Shown here piece by piece: positions 44,730 to 57,627 of a DNA stretch of 64,000 nucleotides (its first letter is position 1; each line of letters starts with the position of its first letter). The notes beneath the pieces are model-generated. The model did no database searches and was not told the origin of the DNA. It saw nothing but the letters and a program-made list of their open reading frames with translations. Made by a program: the position numbers and the translations under genes. The stretch is from Shimia_B sp038528385 (GTDB lineage: Bacteria > Pseudomonadota > Alphaproteobacteria > Rhodobacterales > Rhodobacteraceae): the NCBI GenBank assembly GCA_038528385.1, contig JBCBET010000010.1, positions 1-64,000 of the forward strand, read 5' to 3'.

Positions 44730-46073
44730 ATGAACCGGCCCTACCGAGATATCCGCAAGATCGACCCGTTGAAAGCGGGGCTGAAGGGCGACAACACGCC
44801 GGACAACAACGACCGGATCGAGATCGGCCCCACCGCGCTCGCCTACGCCGAATGGGAGGCGGCCGGCCTCGCCCTACCCGATCTCCAGGCCATGCGCCGC
44901 TATCGCCACGGGCGGCTCGTCGAGGCCATCGCCGCGCGCGATTACGGCGCACTCCTCGTCTTCGACCCGCTGAACATCCGCTACGCGACAGACAGCACCA
45001 ACATGCAGCTCTGGAACACCCACAACCCGTTCCGCGCGCTCATGGTCTGCGCCGATGGCTACATGGTGCTCTGGGACTACAAGATCGCGCCTTTCCTGAG
45101 CACCTTCAACCCACTCGTCCGCGAGCAGCGCTCCGGCGCGGATTTCTTCTATTTCGACCGCGGCGACCGGATCGAGCCGGCCACGGACGCCTTCTCCAAG
45201 GAGGTCCGCGATCTGATCAACGCACACGGCGGCGGGAATAGCCGGCTCGGAGTGGACAAGATCATGATCCACGGGCTCCGCGCGCTCGAAGCCCACGGCT
45301 TCGAGGTGTTTCCGGGCGAGGAGCTCACCGAGAAGGCCCGCGCCGTCAAAGGCCCAGACGAGATCAAGGCGATGCGCTGTGCCTCCCATGCGTGCGAGGC
45401 GTCCTGCCGCGCCATGGAAGATTTCGCCCGCGCACATATGGGCGACGGCACCACCTGCGAGGATGATATCTGGGCCGTGCTCCACGCCGAAAACATCAAG
45501 CGGGGCGGCGAATGGATCGAAACCCGGCTATTGGCCACCGGCCCGCGGACGAACCCGTGGTTTCAGGAATGCGGCCCGCGGATCCCAGAGCGCAACGAGA
45601 TCCTCGCCTTCGACACCGATCTCGTGGGCAGCTACGGCATCTGCGTGGATATCTCCCGCACCTGGTGGATCGGAGAGGAAAGGCCCCGCCCCGACATGAT
45701 CGAAGCCATGAAGTGCGCCTTGGAACATATTGAAACCAATATGGAAATGATCCGCCCAGGGCTCAACATCGAGGACTGGATCGCCCGCTCTCACCGTTTG
45801 CCGGAGAAGTATCAGGCACGCAAATACGGCTGCCTCGCCCATGGCGTGGGGCTCTGTGATGAATGGCCTCTCGTGGCCTATCCGGACAAGATGGTGCCCG
45901 GCGCCTTCGACTACGAGCTCGAGCCCGGCATGACGCTCTGCGTGGAGGCGCTCGTCGGCGAGGATGGCGGCGATTTCTGCATCAAGCTGGAAGACCAAGT
46001 GCTGGTGACAGAGACCGGCTACGAGAACCTCACCACCTACCCCCATGACCCGGCCCTCCTCGGCACGCCCTGA
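44730..46073 (+). CDS. dddP: dimethylsulfoniopropionate lyase DddP
   Basis: 447 residues from ATG 44730, the usual DddP length. M24 peptidase (pita-bread) fold recruited to split DMSP into dimethyl sulfide and acrylate. I recognise family signatures LNIRYATDSTNMQLWNTHNP, LVREQRSGADFFYFDRGD, GPRTNPWFQECGPRI, and ALLGTP at the end. Metal ligands typical of the fold are visible: FDTDLVG, CVDISR, the His of CLAHGVGLCDEWP, Glu of VEALVG and Glu of KLEDQV. It likely acts in the cytoplasm. The divergent DUF3445 gene shares its promoter region. Confidence 0.93.
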   Translation: MNRPYRDIRKIDPLKAGLKGDNTPDNNDRIEIGPTALAYAEWEAAGLALPDLQAMRRYRHGRLVEAIAARDYGALLVFDPLNIRYATDSTNMQLWNTHNPFRALMVCADGYMVLWDYKIAPFLSTFNPLVREQRSGADFFYFDRGDRIEPATDAFSKEVRDLINAHGGGNSRLGVDKIMIHGLRALEAHGFEVFPGEELTEKARAVKGPDEIKAMRCASHACEASCRAMEDFARAHMGDGTTCEDDIWAVLHAENIKRGGEWIETRLLATGPRTNPWFQECGPRIPERNEILAFDTDLVGSYGICVDISRTWWIGEERPRPDMIEAMKCALEHIETNMEMIRPGLNIEDWIARSHRLPEKYQARKYGCLAHGVGLCDEWPLVAYPDKMVPGAFDYELEPGMTLCVEALVGEDGGDFCIKLEDQVLVTETGYENLTTYPHDPALLGTP

Positions 46074-46188
46074 CTGCGCGCCGCTTGGCGCGGCTGCAAC
46101 ACGCATCACCTCCCCGTGCCTCGGGCGTAACAGGGCTTGGAAGACGCGCGCGCGCCTCCCATCCTCGGTGCACCACAAGGAGGCCCCC

Positions 46189-47424
46189 ATGCCCACCGAA
46201 CGCTTCACCTTCGAGGGCCATGACGGCTCGAAACTCGCCGCACGCCTCGACATGCCCGACGGGCCGCATCTGGGCACGGCGCTCCTCGCCCATTGCTTCA
46301 CCTGCGGCAAGGACATCCCCGCCGCCCGCCGCATCGCCTCGCGGCTGGCGGCGCTCGGCCTCGCGGTGCTGCGCTTCGACTTCACCGGGCTCGGCCATTC
46401 CGAGGGCGAGTTCGGCAACACGACCTTTTCGTCGAACGTGGCCGACCTCCACGCGGCCCACGGCGCGCTCGAGGCCCGCGGCATGGCGCCCGCGCTCCTC
46501 ATCGGGCACTCGCTCGGCGGGGCTGCGGTGCTCAGGGCCGCCTCGGAGCTTCCCGGCATCCGCGCCGTCGTCACGCTCGGCGCCCCCTTCGAACCGGGCC
46601 ACGTGACGCACAACTTCGAGGGCGCGCTCTCCGACATCGCCGAAAAGGGCCACGCCACGGTCAATCTGGGCGGGCGGCCCGTCACCATCGGGCAGGCCTT
46701 CGTGGAGGACGTGACCGCCGAAACCCTCGCGGACGCCATCGGCAAGACGCGCGCGGCCCATCTCATCCTCCACGCCCCGCAGGACACCATCGTCGGCATC
46801 GAGAACGCGGAGGCGATCTTCAAGGCAGCCAAGCACCCCAAGAGCTTCGTGACCCTCGACAGCGCCGATCACCTGATCACCGACGCGGACGATGCCGAAT
46901 ACGCCGCTGAGGTCATCGCCGCCTGGTCCACGCGGTACCTGGAGCTGCCCAAGCTCGCCGCCCCCATAGGCGCGCCCGAGGGTGTCGTCCGCGTGGCCGA
47001 GGCCGACCCCAAAGGGTTCCTGCAGGACATCACCCACGGCCCCACCCACCACGCGCTCGCTGACGAGCCGGTGGCCTATGGCGGCACCAACCGTGGCATG
47101 TCGCCCTACGGCTTCCTGTCGGCGGGTCTCGGGGCCTGCACTTCGATGACGATCCGCCTCTATGCGCGCCGCAAGGGGCTGAGGCTCCGCCATGTCTATG
47201 TCGACGTCACCCACGACAAGGTGCATGGGCAGGACGCGGAGCCCAGCGCCGCCGCCAAGCTCGACCACTTCATGCGCCACATCCACCTCGACGGGGACCT
47301 CACGGAGGACGAGCGGCGGAAGCTCCTTGAGATCGCCGACAAGTGCCCGGTGCATCGTACGCTCGAGGCCACGAGCGTGGTGAAGACGAAGCTCATCGAC
47401 GGCCCCGTGGACCGCGTCGCCTGA
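46189..47424 (+). CDS. bifunctional alpha/beta hydrolase-OsmC family protein
   Basis: 411 residues from ATG 46189 (AAGGAGG 6 nt upstream); the open frame reaching back to 46045 is only leader. Residues 1-245 are an alpha/beta hydrolase with nucleophile elbow IGHSLGGAAVL and a His in DSADHLIT. Residues about 270-411 are an OsmC domain with its first redox Cys in AGLGACTSMTIRLYARRKG and second in ADKCPVHRTLE, as in hydroperoxide reductases. It may detoxify organic peroxides. This fusion is known in several proteobacteria. It lies 115 nt after dddP. Confidence 0.92.
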   Translation: MPTERFTFEGHDGSKLAARLDMPDGPHLGTALLAHCFTCGKDIPAARRIASRLAALGLAVLRFDFTGLGHSEGEFGNTTFSSNVADLHAAHGALEARGMAPALLIGHSLGGAAVLRAASELPGIRAVVTLGAPFEPGHVTHNFEGALSDIAEKGHATVNLGGRPVTIGQAFVEDVTAETLADAIGKTRAAHLILHAPQDTIVGIENAEAIFKAAKHPKSFVTLDSADHLITDADDAEYAAEVIAAWSTRYLELPKLAAPIGAPEGVVRVAEADPKGFLQDITHGPTHHALADEPVAYGGTNRGMSPYGFLSAGLGACTSMTIRLYARRKGLRLRHVYVDVTHDKVHGQDAEPSAAAKLDHFMRHIHLDGDLTEDERRKLLEIADKCPVHRTLEATSVVKTKLIDGPVDRVA

Positions 47425-47474
47425 GCAGGGCACGGGCCCTCGCATCCCGCGCCGTTTCGGGCTAGCGACGCGGC

Positions 47475-48344
47475 ATGCAAGACGTTGCCGTTGCTCTCGC
47501 CGTGCTCTTCGTGCTGTCCCATGGCGGCGCGCTCCATCCCGCGCTCGATACGCTCGCGGTGTTCCGACTGCCTCTCGCTGCGGCGCTGGTGGCCTGCCTA
47601 TCGGCCCGCGCGCTGCGGCGGCGCCGCTGGGTGCAAGGCGCGGCGCTGGCGGGCATCGCCACGATCGCGCTCGACGCGCTCTTCTGGGATCGCGGCCCGG
47701 GCGCGGCGGGCGACATGCGGCTCTACCAGAAGAACCTCTGGTTCGGGAACGAGAACCATGCCGAGATCCTGCGGGATATAGCGGCGCGCGCGCCCGACAT
47801 CATCACCTTTCAGGAAGTCTCTCCCACGAACCGGCCCCTCCTGGCGGCGCTCTCGGCCGACTATCCGGAGATGCATGTCTGCGATTTCGGCCCGCTCTAT
47901 TCGATTGCGGTCCTGTCCCGGCTGCCGCGGACGGGCACCGCGCCGCTGTGCAGCGAGGACCGCGGCTTTGCCGCGCTGGAGATCGCGGGACCGAACGGGC
48001 CGGGCTGGATCGTCTCGATCCACCTCGAATGGCCCTGGCCCTTCGAGCAGCCCGCGCAGATCGCGCTCTATACCGAGGCGCTCGCGGCGCTCGAAGGCTC
48101 CGTCATCGTGGCCGGCGATTTCAATCAGGTGCCTTGGAGCCACACTGTCCGCACGCTCTCCCGGGTCACCGGCGCGGGCTACCGGGGCCCGCACCGGGCG
48201 ACGTTCTCCGTGGGAAGCCGTGTCTTTGAAAGGCCGCCCCTCTTTCTGCCCATCGACCATGTTCTGGCCCCGCGGGGCGAGGTCACGCGCCTCACGCGTA
48301 TCGGCTCCGATCACGCCGCGCTCATCGCCATTGTGGGCTTCTGA
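47475..48344 (+). CDS. endonuclease/exonuclease/phosphatase family protein, membrane-anchored
   Basis: 289 residues. The N-terminal 75 residues hold two or three hydrophobic helices (VAVALAVLFVLSHGG, LPLAAALVACL). The EEP catalytic domain follows, with ITFQEVSPTNRPL, SIHLEWPWP, VAGDFNQVPWSHT and SDHAALIAI at the end. These are the metal and catalytic residues of the DNase I/sphingomyelinase fold. The active site probably faces the periplasm. Substrate unknown. A hairpin terminator follows. Confidence 0.88.
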   Translation: MQDVAVALAVLFVLSHGGALHPALDTLAVFRLPLAAALVACLSARALRRRRWVQGAALAGIATIALDALFWDRGPGAAGDMRLYQKNLWFGNENHAEILRDIAARAPDIITFQEVSPTNRPLLAALSADYPEMHVCDFGPLYSIAVLSRLPRTGTAPLCSEDRGFAALEIAGPNGPGWIVSIHLEWPWPFEQPAQIALYTEALAALEGSVIVAGDFNQVPWSHTVRTLSRVTGAGYRGPHRATFSVGSRVFERPPLFLPIDHVLAPRGEVTRLTRIGSDHAALIAIVGF

Positions 48345-48353
48345 GCAATGAAA

Positions 48354-48378
48354 AAGGGCGCCCGTGCGGGACGCCCTT
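48354..48378. terminator. hairpin terminator between the EEP gene and bioY
   Basis: A 7-bp outer stem (aagggcg paired with cgccctt) is extended by an inner ccg/cgg pair after one mismatch. A-run before and T-containing tail after suit both convergent genes. Confidence 0.65.
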
Positions 48379-48399
48379 CCGTAATTATCAAAGCGCGTT

Positions 48400-48996
48400 T
48401 CAGGCCCGGGCGTTGCCGATGAGCTTCCAGAGGCCCGGCACGAGGAGCGCGGCGAGCACGAGCTTGAGCACGTCCCCGACGAGGAAGGGCGTCAGGCCCC
48501 AGGCGAGGATGGGCTGGTCCCAGCCGTAAAGCTGCCCGAGCCAGAGCAACCCGGGAATGTAGATGAGCGCATTGCCGATGAGCATGGCCACGGCCATTTT
48601 CAGCATGGAACGATCCCAGCCGAGCCGCGCGAGATAGCCCAGCGCCAGCGTGGCGAGCACGTAGCCCACGAGATACCCGCCGGTGCCGCCCATCATGTAT
48701 TCGATGCCGAAGCTCTCGGCCGAGGACGAGGCGAAGACGTCAAAGCCCAGCGCGCCGATTATCATGTAGCCGAGGATCGTCGCGAGCCCGAGGCGCGGTC
48801 CGTAGGCGGCCCCGATGGTGAGCACCGCGAAGGTGCCCATCGTAACCGGCACGGGCCACATGGGCACTTTGACCTTGGCCAGGATCGCCAGCGCCGCGAT
48901 GCCCAGCACCACGAGCACGATCTGCTTGATCAGCTTGGCCGTCCCGTCGCGCGGGCCCAAGGCCTCGGTCAGGACTTTGTCATATGTGGTGGCCAT
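48400..48996 (-). CDS. bioY: biotin transporter substrate-binding protein BioY
   Basis: 198 residues from ATG 48996 (AGAGGAGG upstream); an upstream in-frame ATG at 49038 is rejected. Six membrane helices. BioY family features: VKVPMWPVPVTMGTFAVLTIGAAYGPRLG and MMGGTGGYLVGYVLATLALGYLA, then a C-terminal LTPFLVGDVLKLVLAALLVPGLW. It is the S-component of the biotin ECF transporter; solitary BioY can also work alone. No bioMN genes are next to it. Confidence 0.95.
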   Translation of the reverse strand: MATTYDKVLTEALGPRDGTAKLIKQIVLVVLGIAALAILAKVKVPMWPVPVTMGTFAVLTIGAAYGPRLGLATILGYMIIGALGFDVFASSSAESFGIEYMMGGTGGYLVGYVLATLALGYLARLGWDRSMLKMAVAMLIGNALIYIPGLLWLGQLYGWDQPILAWGLTPFLVGDVLKLVLAALLVPGLWKLIGNARA

Positions 48997-49074
48997 GGGC
49001 CCCTCCTCTGCATCTTTGTGCGGTGCAGATATCCCCATGGCGCGCGAACCTGCAAGGCTCTGCTGCGGGGAGGC

Positions 49075-49497
49075 TCACATCTTGAGCGAGTTCATCGCCG
49101 AAAAGGGCGCGTAGGTGGACGACATCTTGTAGTCCTTGCGCGGCCCCGACACCTCCCAGGTGCAACGCCAGGTGGGCCATTCGCTGAAGTCATAGCGCAC
49201 GAGGTAAGTGTCGGGATCGCAGTCATGGCGCGCCGAGGGGCGGTCGAACGTGAACTTGTGGAAGGGCTTGCCGTCTTCGAAGAAAACGTCGAACCCGCCC
49301 TCCATGGGCTTCCACCAGTAGCGCCGCCCGGCGGTGTAATCGCGGCCGCGCACCTCCAGATTGCCCCATTCGAGATAGGTCCAGCGGCGCGTGATGCGCG
49401 CGAGCCCCTCGAAGCGGTTGGGCGCTTCGGCCTTGTGCACGATCTCCCGCTTGAGGAGCCAGACGCGCTTGAAATCTTCATGCTCGAGGTCGGTCAT
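49075..49497 (-). CDS. DUF6314 protein
   Basis: 140 residues, soluble, rich in Trp and Tyr. Key segments: FEGLARITRRWTYLEWGNLEVRG, RRYWWKPMEGGFDVFFEDGKPFHKF and YDFSEWPTWRCTWEVSGPRKDYKM. This pattern matches DUF6314, a small beta-barrel-like family of unknown function, widespread in Rhodobacteraceae. Located 78 nt upstream of bioY on the same strand and divergent from purB; it may be co-transcribed with bioY. Confidence 0.8.
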   Translation of the reverse strand: MTDLEHEDFKRVWLLKREIVHKAEAPNRFEGLARITRRWTYLEWGNLEVRGRDYTAGRRYWWKPMEGGFDVFFEDGKPFHKFTFDRPSARHDCDPDTYLVRYDFSEWPTWRCTWEVSGPRKDYKMSSTYAPFSAMNSLKM

Positions 49498-49638
49498 CGT
49501 GCGTCATGGGTGACCGCTCTGGCCCCCCCGCGCAACGCGACGGCCTGCCGCGTGGGGCGCGGGCGGCGCACGCGTCGCCGTTGCCCCTCCCCCGTGACAG
49601 GGCTAAAGCGCGCGCACCCACACCAGAAAGGCTCGTCC

Positions 49639-50943
<1,305 letters not shown>

Positions 50944-51005
50944 GGCGACGCCGAACTGTCATGAAGCCGGGCTAGCCTCTTCCCAGTTCAGACGGGAAAG
51001 AGCCC

Positions 51006-51539
51006 ATGCCCATCGACGCGCCCATTATCAATTCATCCGACATTCTCGAGCAGCCGGACCTCGTCTCCACCATCGACCGCTCGGGCCCCTTCGAGGCCCG
51101 TCTGGGCAAGATCGCACTCGCCCTCGGCGGGAAGAAGATCGGGATCAACGTCACCGTCGTGCCGCCGCAGAGCCGCGCCTTCCCACGGCATTACCACTAC
51201 GTCAACGACGAGGCGTTCTACATCATCGCCGGCGAAGGCACGCTGCGTTACGGCGAGGACAGGCACCCGTTCAAAGAGGGCGATGTCATCTACATCCGCG
51301 CCGGCACGGGCATCCCGTTCCAGCTCCTGAACACCAGTGATGCCGAGCTGCGGTACCTCGCGCTCTCGTCGATGATCCCCGCGGACGTGTTCTACTACCC
51401 CGACAGCGACAAGCACGGGATCATGGCCAATGGCACGCCCTTCCACGCGATGCCGAGCGACGGGCTCGACCGTTTTGCCAAGTGGGTGGAGGCGGATCAC
51501 GGCGTGGGCTATTACCACAACGACCCTGACGCGACCTGA
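51006..51539 (+). CDS. single-domain cupin protein
   Basis: 177 residues. Cupin motif 1 is PRHYHYVNDEAFYIIAGEGTLRYG (His/His/Glu metal ligands) and motif 2 is EGDVIYIRAGTGIPFQLLNT. The C-terminal portion (DVFYYPDSDKHGIM) resembles cupins that bind transition metal and small acids. No signal peptide, so cytoplasmic. Substrate unknown. It lies 62 nt after purB on the same strand and could be in the same transcript. Confidence 0.85.
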   Translation: MPIDAPIINSSDILEQPDLVSTIDRSGPFEARLGKIALALGGKKIGINVTVVPPQSRAFPRHYHYVNDEAFYIIAGEGTLRYGEDRHPFKEGDVIYIRAGTGIPFQLLNTSDAELRYLALSSMIPADVFYYPDSDKHGIMANGTPFHAMPSDGLDRFAKWVEADHGVGYYHNDPDAT

Positions 51540-51633
51540 CCCCTGGCCTGCACCGAGCCAACGCGCGGCTTTTCTTTCGCGCCGCACAGCTATGTTGGGT
51601 TGGGTAGTCACGCCACCTCTGCAGGAACCCCCC

Positions 51634-52179
51634 ATGCGCCTCTCCCTCGCCTTTCTCCTCGCCACCCTGCCCGGCGCCACGCTCGCGGCAGGAGGCATGT
51701 CCACCTCCCCGCCCACGCCGACGGAAACGACGACGCAGTGCGCCGAGGGCCAAGTCTATGACACCGAGACCGGGGCCTGCGTCGCGATCCAGCAGGGCGC
51801 GAACGCCGCGCCGCAATTCGACCAGGAGCGCGCCTTCGCGCTCGTGCGCGAACTGGCGTACGCCGCGCGCCACGCAGACGCGCAGGCGATCCTCGCGACG
51901 ATGGACCAGACGGACGACCGCGTGCAGACCTATTGGGGCTTCACCCACCGCAAGCTAGGCGACACGGACCGCGCCATGGCCGCCTACTACGCCGCGCTCG
52001 CCGCCAATCCCGACAACCTGCTCGCGCGCTCCTACATGGGTCAGCACTATGCCGAGATCGGCGCGATGGACATGGCCCGCCTCCAGCTCACGGAGATCCG
52101 CGCCCGCGGGGGCCGCGAGAGCTGGCCCGAGAAATCGCTGGCCTGGGCCATCGAGACCCGCCAGGGGCAGAGCTACTGA
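51634..52179 (+). CDS. exported TPR-like protein
   Basis: 181 residues from ATG 51634. Signal peptide MRLSLAFLLATLPGATLA. A short Thr/Pro-rich segment and a Cys pair (QCAEGQVYDTETGACVAI) are followed by tetratricopeptide-like helices: ELAYAARHADAQAIL, YWGFTHRKLGDTDRAMAAYYAALAANPD, and LLARSYMGQHYAEIGAMDMARLQLTEI. Periplasmic adapter or scaffold is likely. Specific role unknown. Confidence 0.83.
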   Translation: MRLSLAFLLATLPGATLAAGGMSTSPPTPTETTTQCAEGQVYDTETGACVAIQQGANAAPQFDQERAFALVRELAYAARHADAQAILATMDQTDDRVQTYWGFTHRKLGDTDRAMAAYYAALAANPDNLLARSYMGQHYAEIGAMDMARLQLTEIRARGGRESWPEKSLAWAIETRQGQSY

Positions 52180-52245
52180 GCTTTACGGCCCTGCCCCGAG
52201 CGCTTAGGACATGGGCGCCGACCCGGGGGACCCAAGACGAATACC

Positions 52246-53139
52246 ATGGCCGAGCGCCCGTTCCAGATAGGCCCGTGGCTTGAGAACGCGCTTTTTCGGA
52301 GCGTGATCGGCGTTCTGCGCCTGCTGCCTTACGAGCGGCGGCTGGCGGCCATGGCGTGGGCCTGCCGTCACGTGATCGGGCCCGCCGTGGGCTACCGCAG
52401 GCGGGCTCTGGCAAATCTCGCGCTGATCTATCCGGAGAAATCCCACCGCGCGCGCCGGGCGCTCGCCGATGCGGTGCTCGAAACGCTCGGGCGCACGGTC
52501 ATGGAGAATTACTCCCACGACGAATTCCGCGCCCGCATCGCCGAGCACGACATCGAGGGCCCGGGCCTCGCGGCCGCCGAAGCGGCCATGGCGGAGGGGC
52601 GCGCGATCATTTTCACCTCCGGGCACTGGGGCAACCACGAGGCCACGCGCGTGGCCCTCGATCAGCGCGGCTTCAAGGTGGGCGGGCTCTACAAGCCCAT
52701 GGCCAACCCCTATTTCAATGCGCATTACGTGGAGAGCATCGCGCAAGTCTCGGGCCCGGTCTTTCCCAAGGGCAAGGAAGGGACCAAGGATTTCCTGCGC
52801 TTCCTGTCGAAGGGCGGGCACGGCTTCCTGCTCCATGACGTGTTCTTTCACCGCGGAGAGTGGATGAGTTTTCTCGGCCAGCCCGCAAAGACGGCGCTGT
52901 CGGCGGCGGAGCTCGCGCTCAAGTTCGACGCCGTGCTCATCCCCTATTTCAACACCCGGCTCGCGGAGGATCCCACGCGCTTTCGCATCGAGCTGCTCGC
53001 GCCCGTGCCCCACGGCGCCCCGCGCGAGATGACGCGCACGCTCATGGACCTGCTGGAGGAGAAGATCGCCAGCGACCCGGGGCAATGGATGTGGATTCAC
53101 CGCCGCTGGAAGTGGCGGGAACGGGCGCCGCAGCCCTAG
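52246..53139 (+). CDS. lipid A biosynthesis acyltransferase (LpxL/HtrB family)
   Basis: 297 residues with an N-terminal membrane-associated helix (LFRSVIGVLRLLPYE). The catalytic HX4E motif is SGHWGNHEAT near 126, and GGLYKPMANPYFN plus HDVFFHRGEWMSFLGQP match the acyl-acceptor region. The family transfers a secondary acyl chain to lipid A at the inner membrane face. Its stop overlaps the convergent DUF1223 gene by 4 nt. Confidence 0.9.
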   Translation: MAERPFQIGPWLENALFRSVIGVLRLLPYERRLAAMAWACRHVIGPAVGYRRRALANLALIYPEKSHRARRALADAVLETLGRTVMENYSHDEFRARIAEHDIEGPGLAAAEAAMAEGRAIIFTSGHWGNHEATRVALDQRGFKVGGLYKPMANPYFNAHYVESIAQVSGPVFPKGKEGTKDFLRFLSKGGHGFLLHDVFFHRGEWMSFLGQPAKTALSAAELALKFDAVLIPYFNTRLAEDPTRFRIELLAPVPHGAPREMTRTLMDLLEEKIASDPGQWMWIHRRWKWRERAPQP

Positions 53140-53831
53140 CGCAGATGCGCGGCGCCGATGATTTCGCCGTGATCCGGACGTTGGAAGATGACGACGGCCG
53201 GCTCGCTGCCCGGCACGGTGGCGGTGAGGGTGTATTCGCCCCGCCCGCTCCAGGGCTTCGCCACCACCCAGGAGGTCACGACATTGGCGTAATCGAGCGT
53301 GCGGCCGGCATTCTCGCCCCGGCGGATCTCCACCCGGCTCGACGGGCGGTAGGTGACGAGTTGCACGATCACCTCGCCGCCGATGCGGGCGAGCGGCACG
53401 GCGCGGACCTCGACGCTCCGGCCGGAGCGGCGCGTCTCGATCTCGAGCATCGCGGGCTTGGCCATGTGATTGACGAGATGCGTGGCGACCTCGTCGGGCC
53501 GCGTACCGATCACGTGATCCTGCCCCCCGATGATCATTTGGGGCGTGTAGATCGACCGAGCGCCCGCCGCCCGCGCATAGCCCTTTTGCCGCTCGGTGAA
53601 GCCCGGCTGCGCGAACTCGTCCTTCCAGCCGATATAGTCCCAGTAATCCACATGCAGCGCGAGGGCGATGATGTCGTCCTGCTCGGCCATGTCATGGAGC
53701 ATGGCGTCGGCAGGCGGGCAGGACGAGCAGCCCTGGCTGGTGTAGAGCTCCACCACCGTCACGTTCTCGGCCCACACGCTCTGCGCAACGGAGATGACGC
53801 AGGCAGCAAGGATGGCGGTGAGCTTTCGCAT
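53136..53831 (-). CDS. exported DUF1223 thioredoxin-like protein
   Basis: 231 residues from ATG 53831. Signal peptide MRKLTAILAACVISVAQSVWA. The thioredoxin-fold CxxC lies in VELYTSQGCSSCPPAD, followed by IIALALHVDYWDYIGWKDEF and YTPQMIIGGQDHVIG, typical DUF1223. The frame remains open upstream for another kilobase-plus, antisense to acnA, but that is not coding. Periplasmic redox or chaperone role is likely; exact function unknown. Confidence 0.9.
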   Translation of the reverse strand: MRKLTAILAACVISVAQSVWAENVTVVELYTSQGCSSCPPADAMLHDMAEQDDIIALALHVDYWDYIGWKDEFAQPGFTERQKGYARAAGARSIYTPQMIIGGQDHVIGTRPDEVATHLVNHMAKPAMLEIETRRSGRSVEVRAVPLARIGGEVIVQLVTYRPSSRVEIRRGENAGRTLDYANVVTSWVVAKPWSGRGEYTLTATVPGSEPAVVIFQRPDHGEIIGAAHLR

Positions 53832-54062
53832 GGCGGACCTCGTCTTGTTATCCGGGGCATTTAGGCGATCTGCGGAGGAGAGGCCAATCAACGAAACGAG
53901 AGAGATTGTCATGGAGTGTGTCACCGGACACACCTCGGGGCGCGTTTCTCGGCTCTCCGGTGCGGCGCGGGTGGCGGGGTCGCGGCGGCTTGAATGCCTC
54001 GGCATACCGCTTAGTCTTCTCTTGATACTTCTTGCACTCATCGGCACAGGAGAGCCCGCACC

Positions 54063-56825
<2,763 letters not shown>

Positions 56826-56842
56826 GCCCCGCCTGACACATC

Positions 56843-56919
56843 CCGCCGGAGGCGACTTCGGGATGCCTCCGGCGGAAGTACGGGGCACAAAGAAAACCGG
56901 GCCTTGTCTTCTTTGTGCC
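56843..56919. terminator. paired hairpins between acnA and ccmG
   Basis: Hairpin one is an 11-bp perfect stem, ccgccggaggc (56843-56853) with gcctccggcgg (56865-56875). Hairpin two is an 11-bp perfect stem, ggcacaaagaa (56884-56894) with ttctttgtgcc (56909-56919). Neither has a long T-run, so termination may be bidirectional or partly factor-dependent. The genes on either side converge. Confidence 0.5.
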
Positions 56920-56960
56920 GATGTACTTCTGGGTCTGGGGCAGCGCCCCAGTCCGCCCTC

Positions 56961-57488
56961 TCAGTTCAGCGCCTCGCGCAGAGCTGGGAGAAACTGCTCC
57001 TCGTACTGGCTGCCCACGAGGGGACCGATATAGCGGTGGAGCACGGTGCCGTCCGGGGCGACGATGAACGTCTCCGGCGGGGCCGAGACCCCCCAGTCGA
57101 GCGACGCACGCCCCGACGGGTCGATGCTCGTGGCCGCGAAGGGGTTGTCGTCGTCGCGCAGGTATTGCGCAGCCGCCTTCGGATCGTCGCGGAAATTCAC
57201 GCCCACGATGCGCAGGCCATCGGCCTCCATCGCCAGGAGGTTCGGATGCTCGGCCCGGCAGGGCGGGCACCAGCTCGCCCAGAAATTCACGAGCGTCACC
57301 TCGCCCTGGGTGAGGCTCGCCAGGGGCTCTGTCCCCGCCACCGCCTCGGGCGGGAGCGTGTCCGGCGCCACGCGCCCGATGAGCGCGGAGGGCAGCGCGT
57401 CGGGGTCGACCCGCTGCATGCCCACATAGAACGTCGCCGCCAAGCCAGCGAATATCAGCAGCGGGAGGAGGATGAGCACCCTAAGCAT
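56961..57488 (-). CDS. ccmG: thiol:disulfide interchange protein CcmG/DsbE
   Basis: 175 residues. N-terminal membrane anchor LRVLILLPLLIFAGLAATFYVG, then a thioredoxin fold with the WCPPC active site (FWASWCPPCRAEHPNLL) and the family GVNFRDDPKAAAQYL segment. It reduces apocytochrome c heme-site cysteines in the periplasm. Last gene of the ccmA-B-C-D-G cluster; its ATG overlaps the ccmD stop by 8 nt. Confidence 0.94.
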   Translation of the reverse strand: MLRVLILLPLLIFAGLAATFYVGMQRVDPDALPSALIGRVAPDTLPPEAVAGTEPLASLTQGEVTLVNFWASWCPPCRAEHPNLLAMEADGLRIVGVNFRDDPKAAAQYLRDDDNPFAATSIDPSGRASLDWGVSAPPETFIVAPDGTVLHRYIGPLVGSQYEEQFLPALREALN

Positions 57489-57627
57489 CGCGGCGCTCCG
57501 CCTCCTCGAGCTGGCGTTTCACCCGGCGCGCCCGCGCCACGGTGATGCCCACGATAAAGGCGAGCAGTATCAGCGTCCCGGCATAGGCGGCGAGCACCTC
57601 GGCGGCGTAGGGGCCGAGCGCGGTCAT
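57481..57627 (-). CDS. ccmD: heme exporter protein CcmD
   Basis: 48 residues. One membrane helix (AAYAGTLILLAFIVGITVARARR) and a basic/acidic C-terminal tail, the classical small CcmD that stabilises the CcmC-CcmE complex and releases holo-CcmE. The start ATG 57627 overlaps the ccmC stop by 4 nt and the stop overlaps ccmG by 8 nt. Too short to be convincing alone; position between ccmC and ccmG makes it secure. Confidence 0.9.
   Translation of the reverse strand: MTALGPYAAEVLAAYAGTLILLAFIVGITVARARRVKRQLEEAERRDA

Noticed and set aside
49018..49638. N-terminal extension of purB
   Set aside because: ATG 49639 gives the canonical PurB N-terminus; the extension is antisense to the DUF6314 gene.
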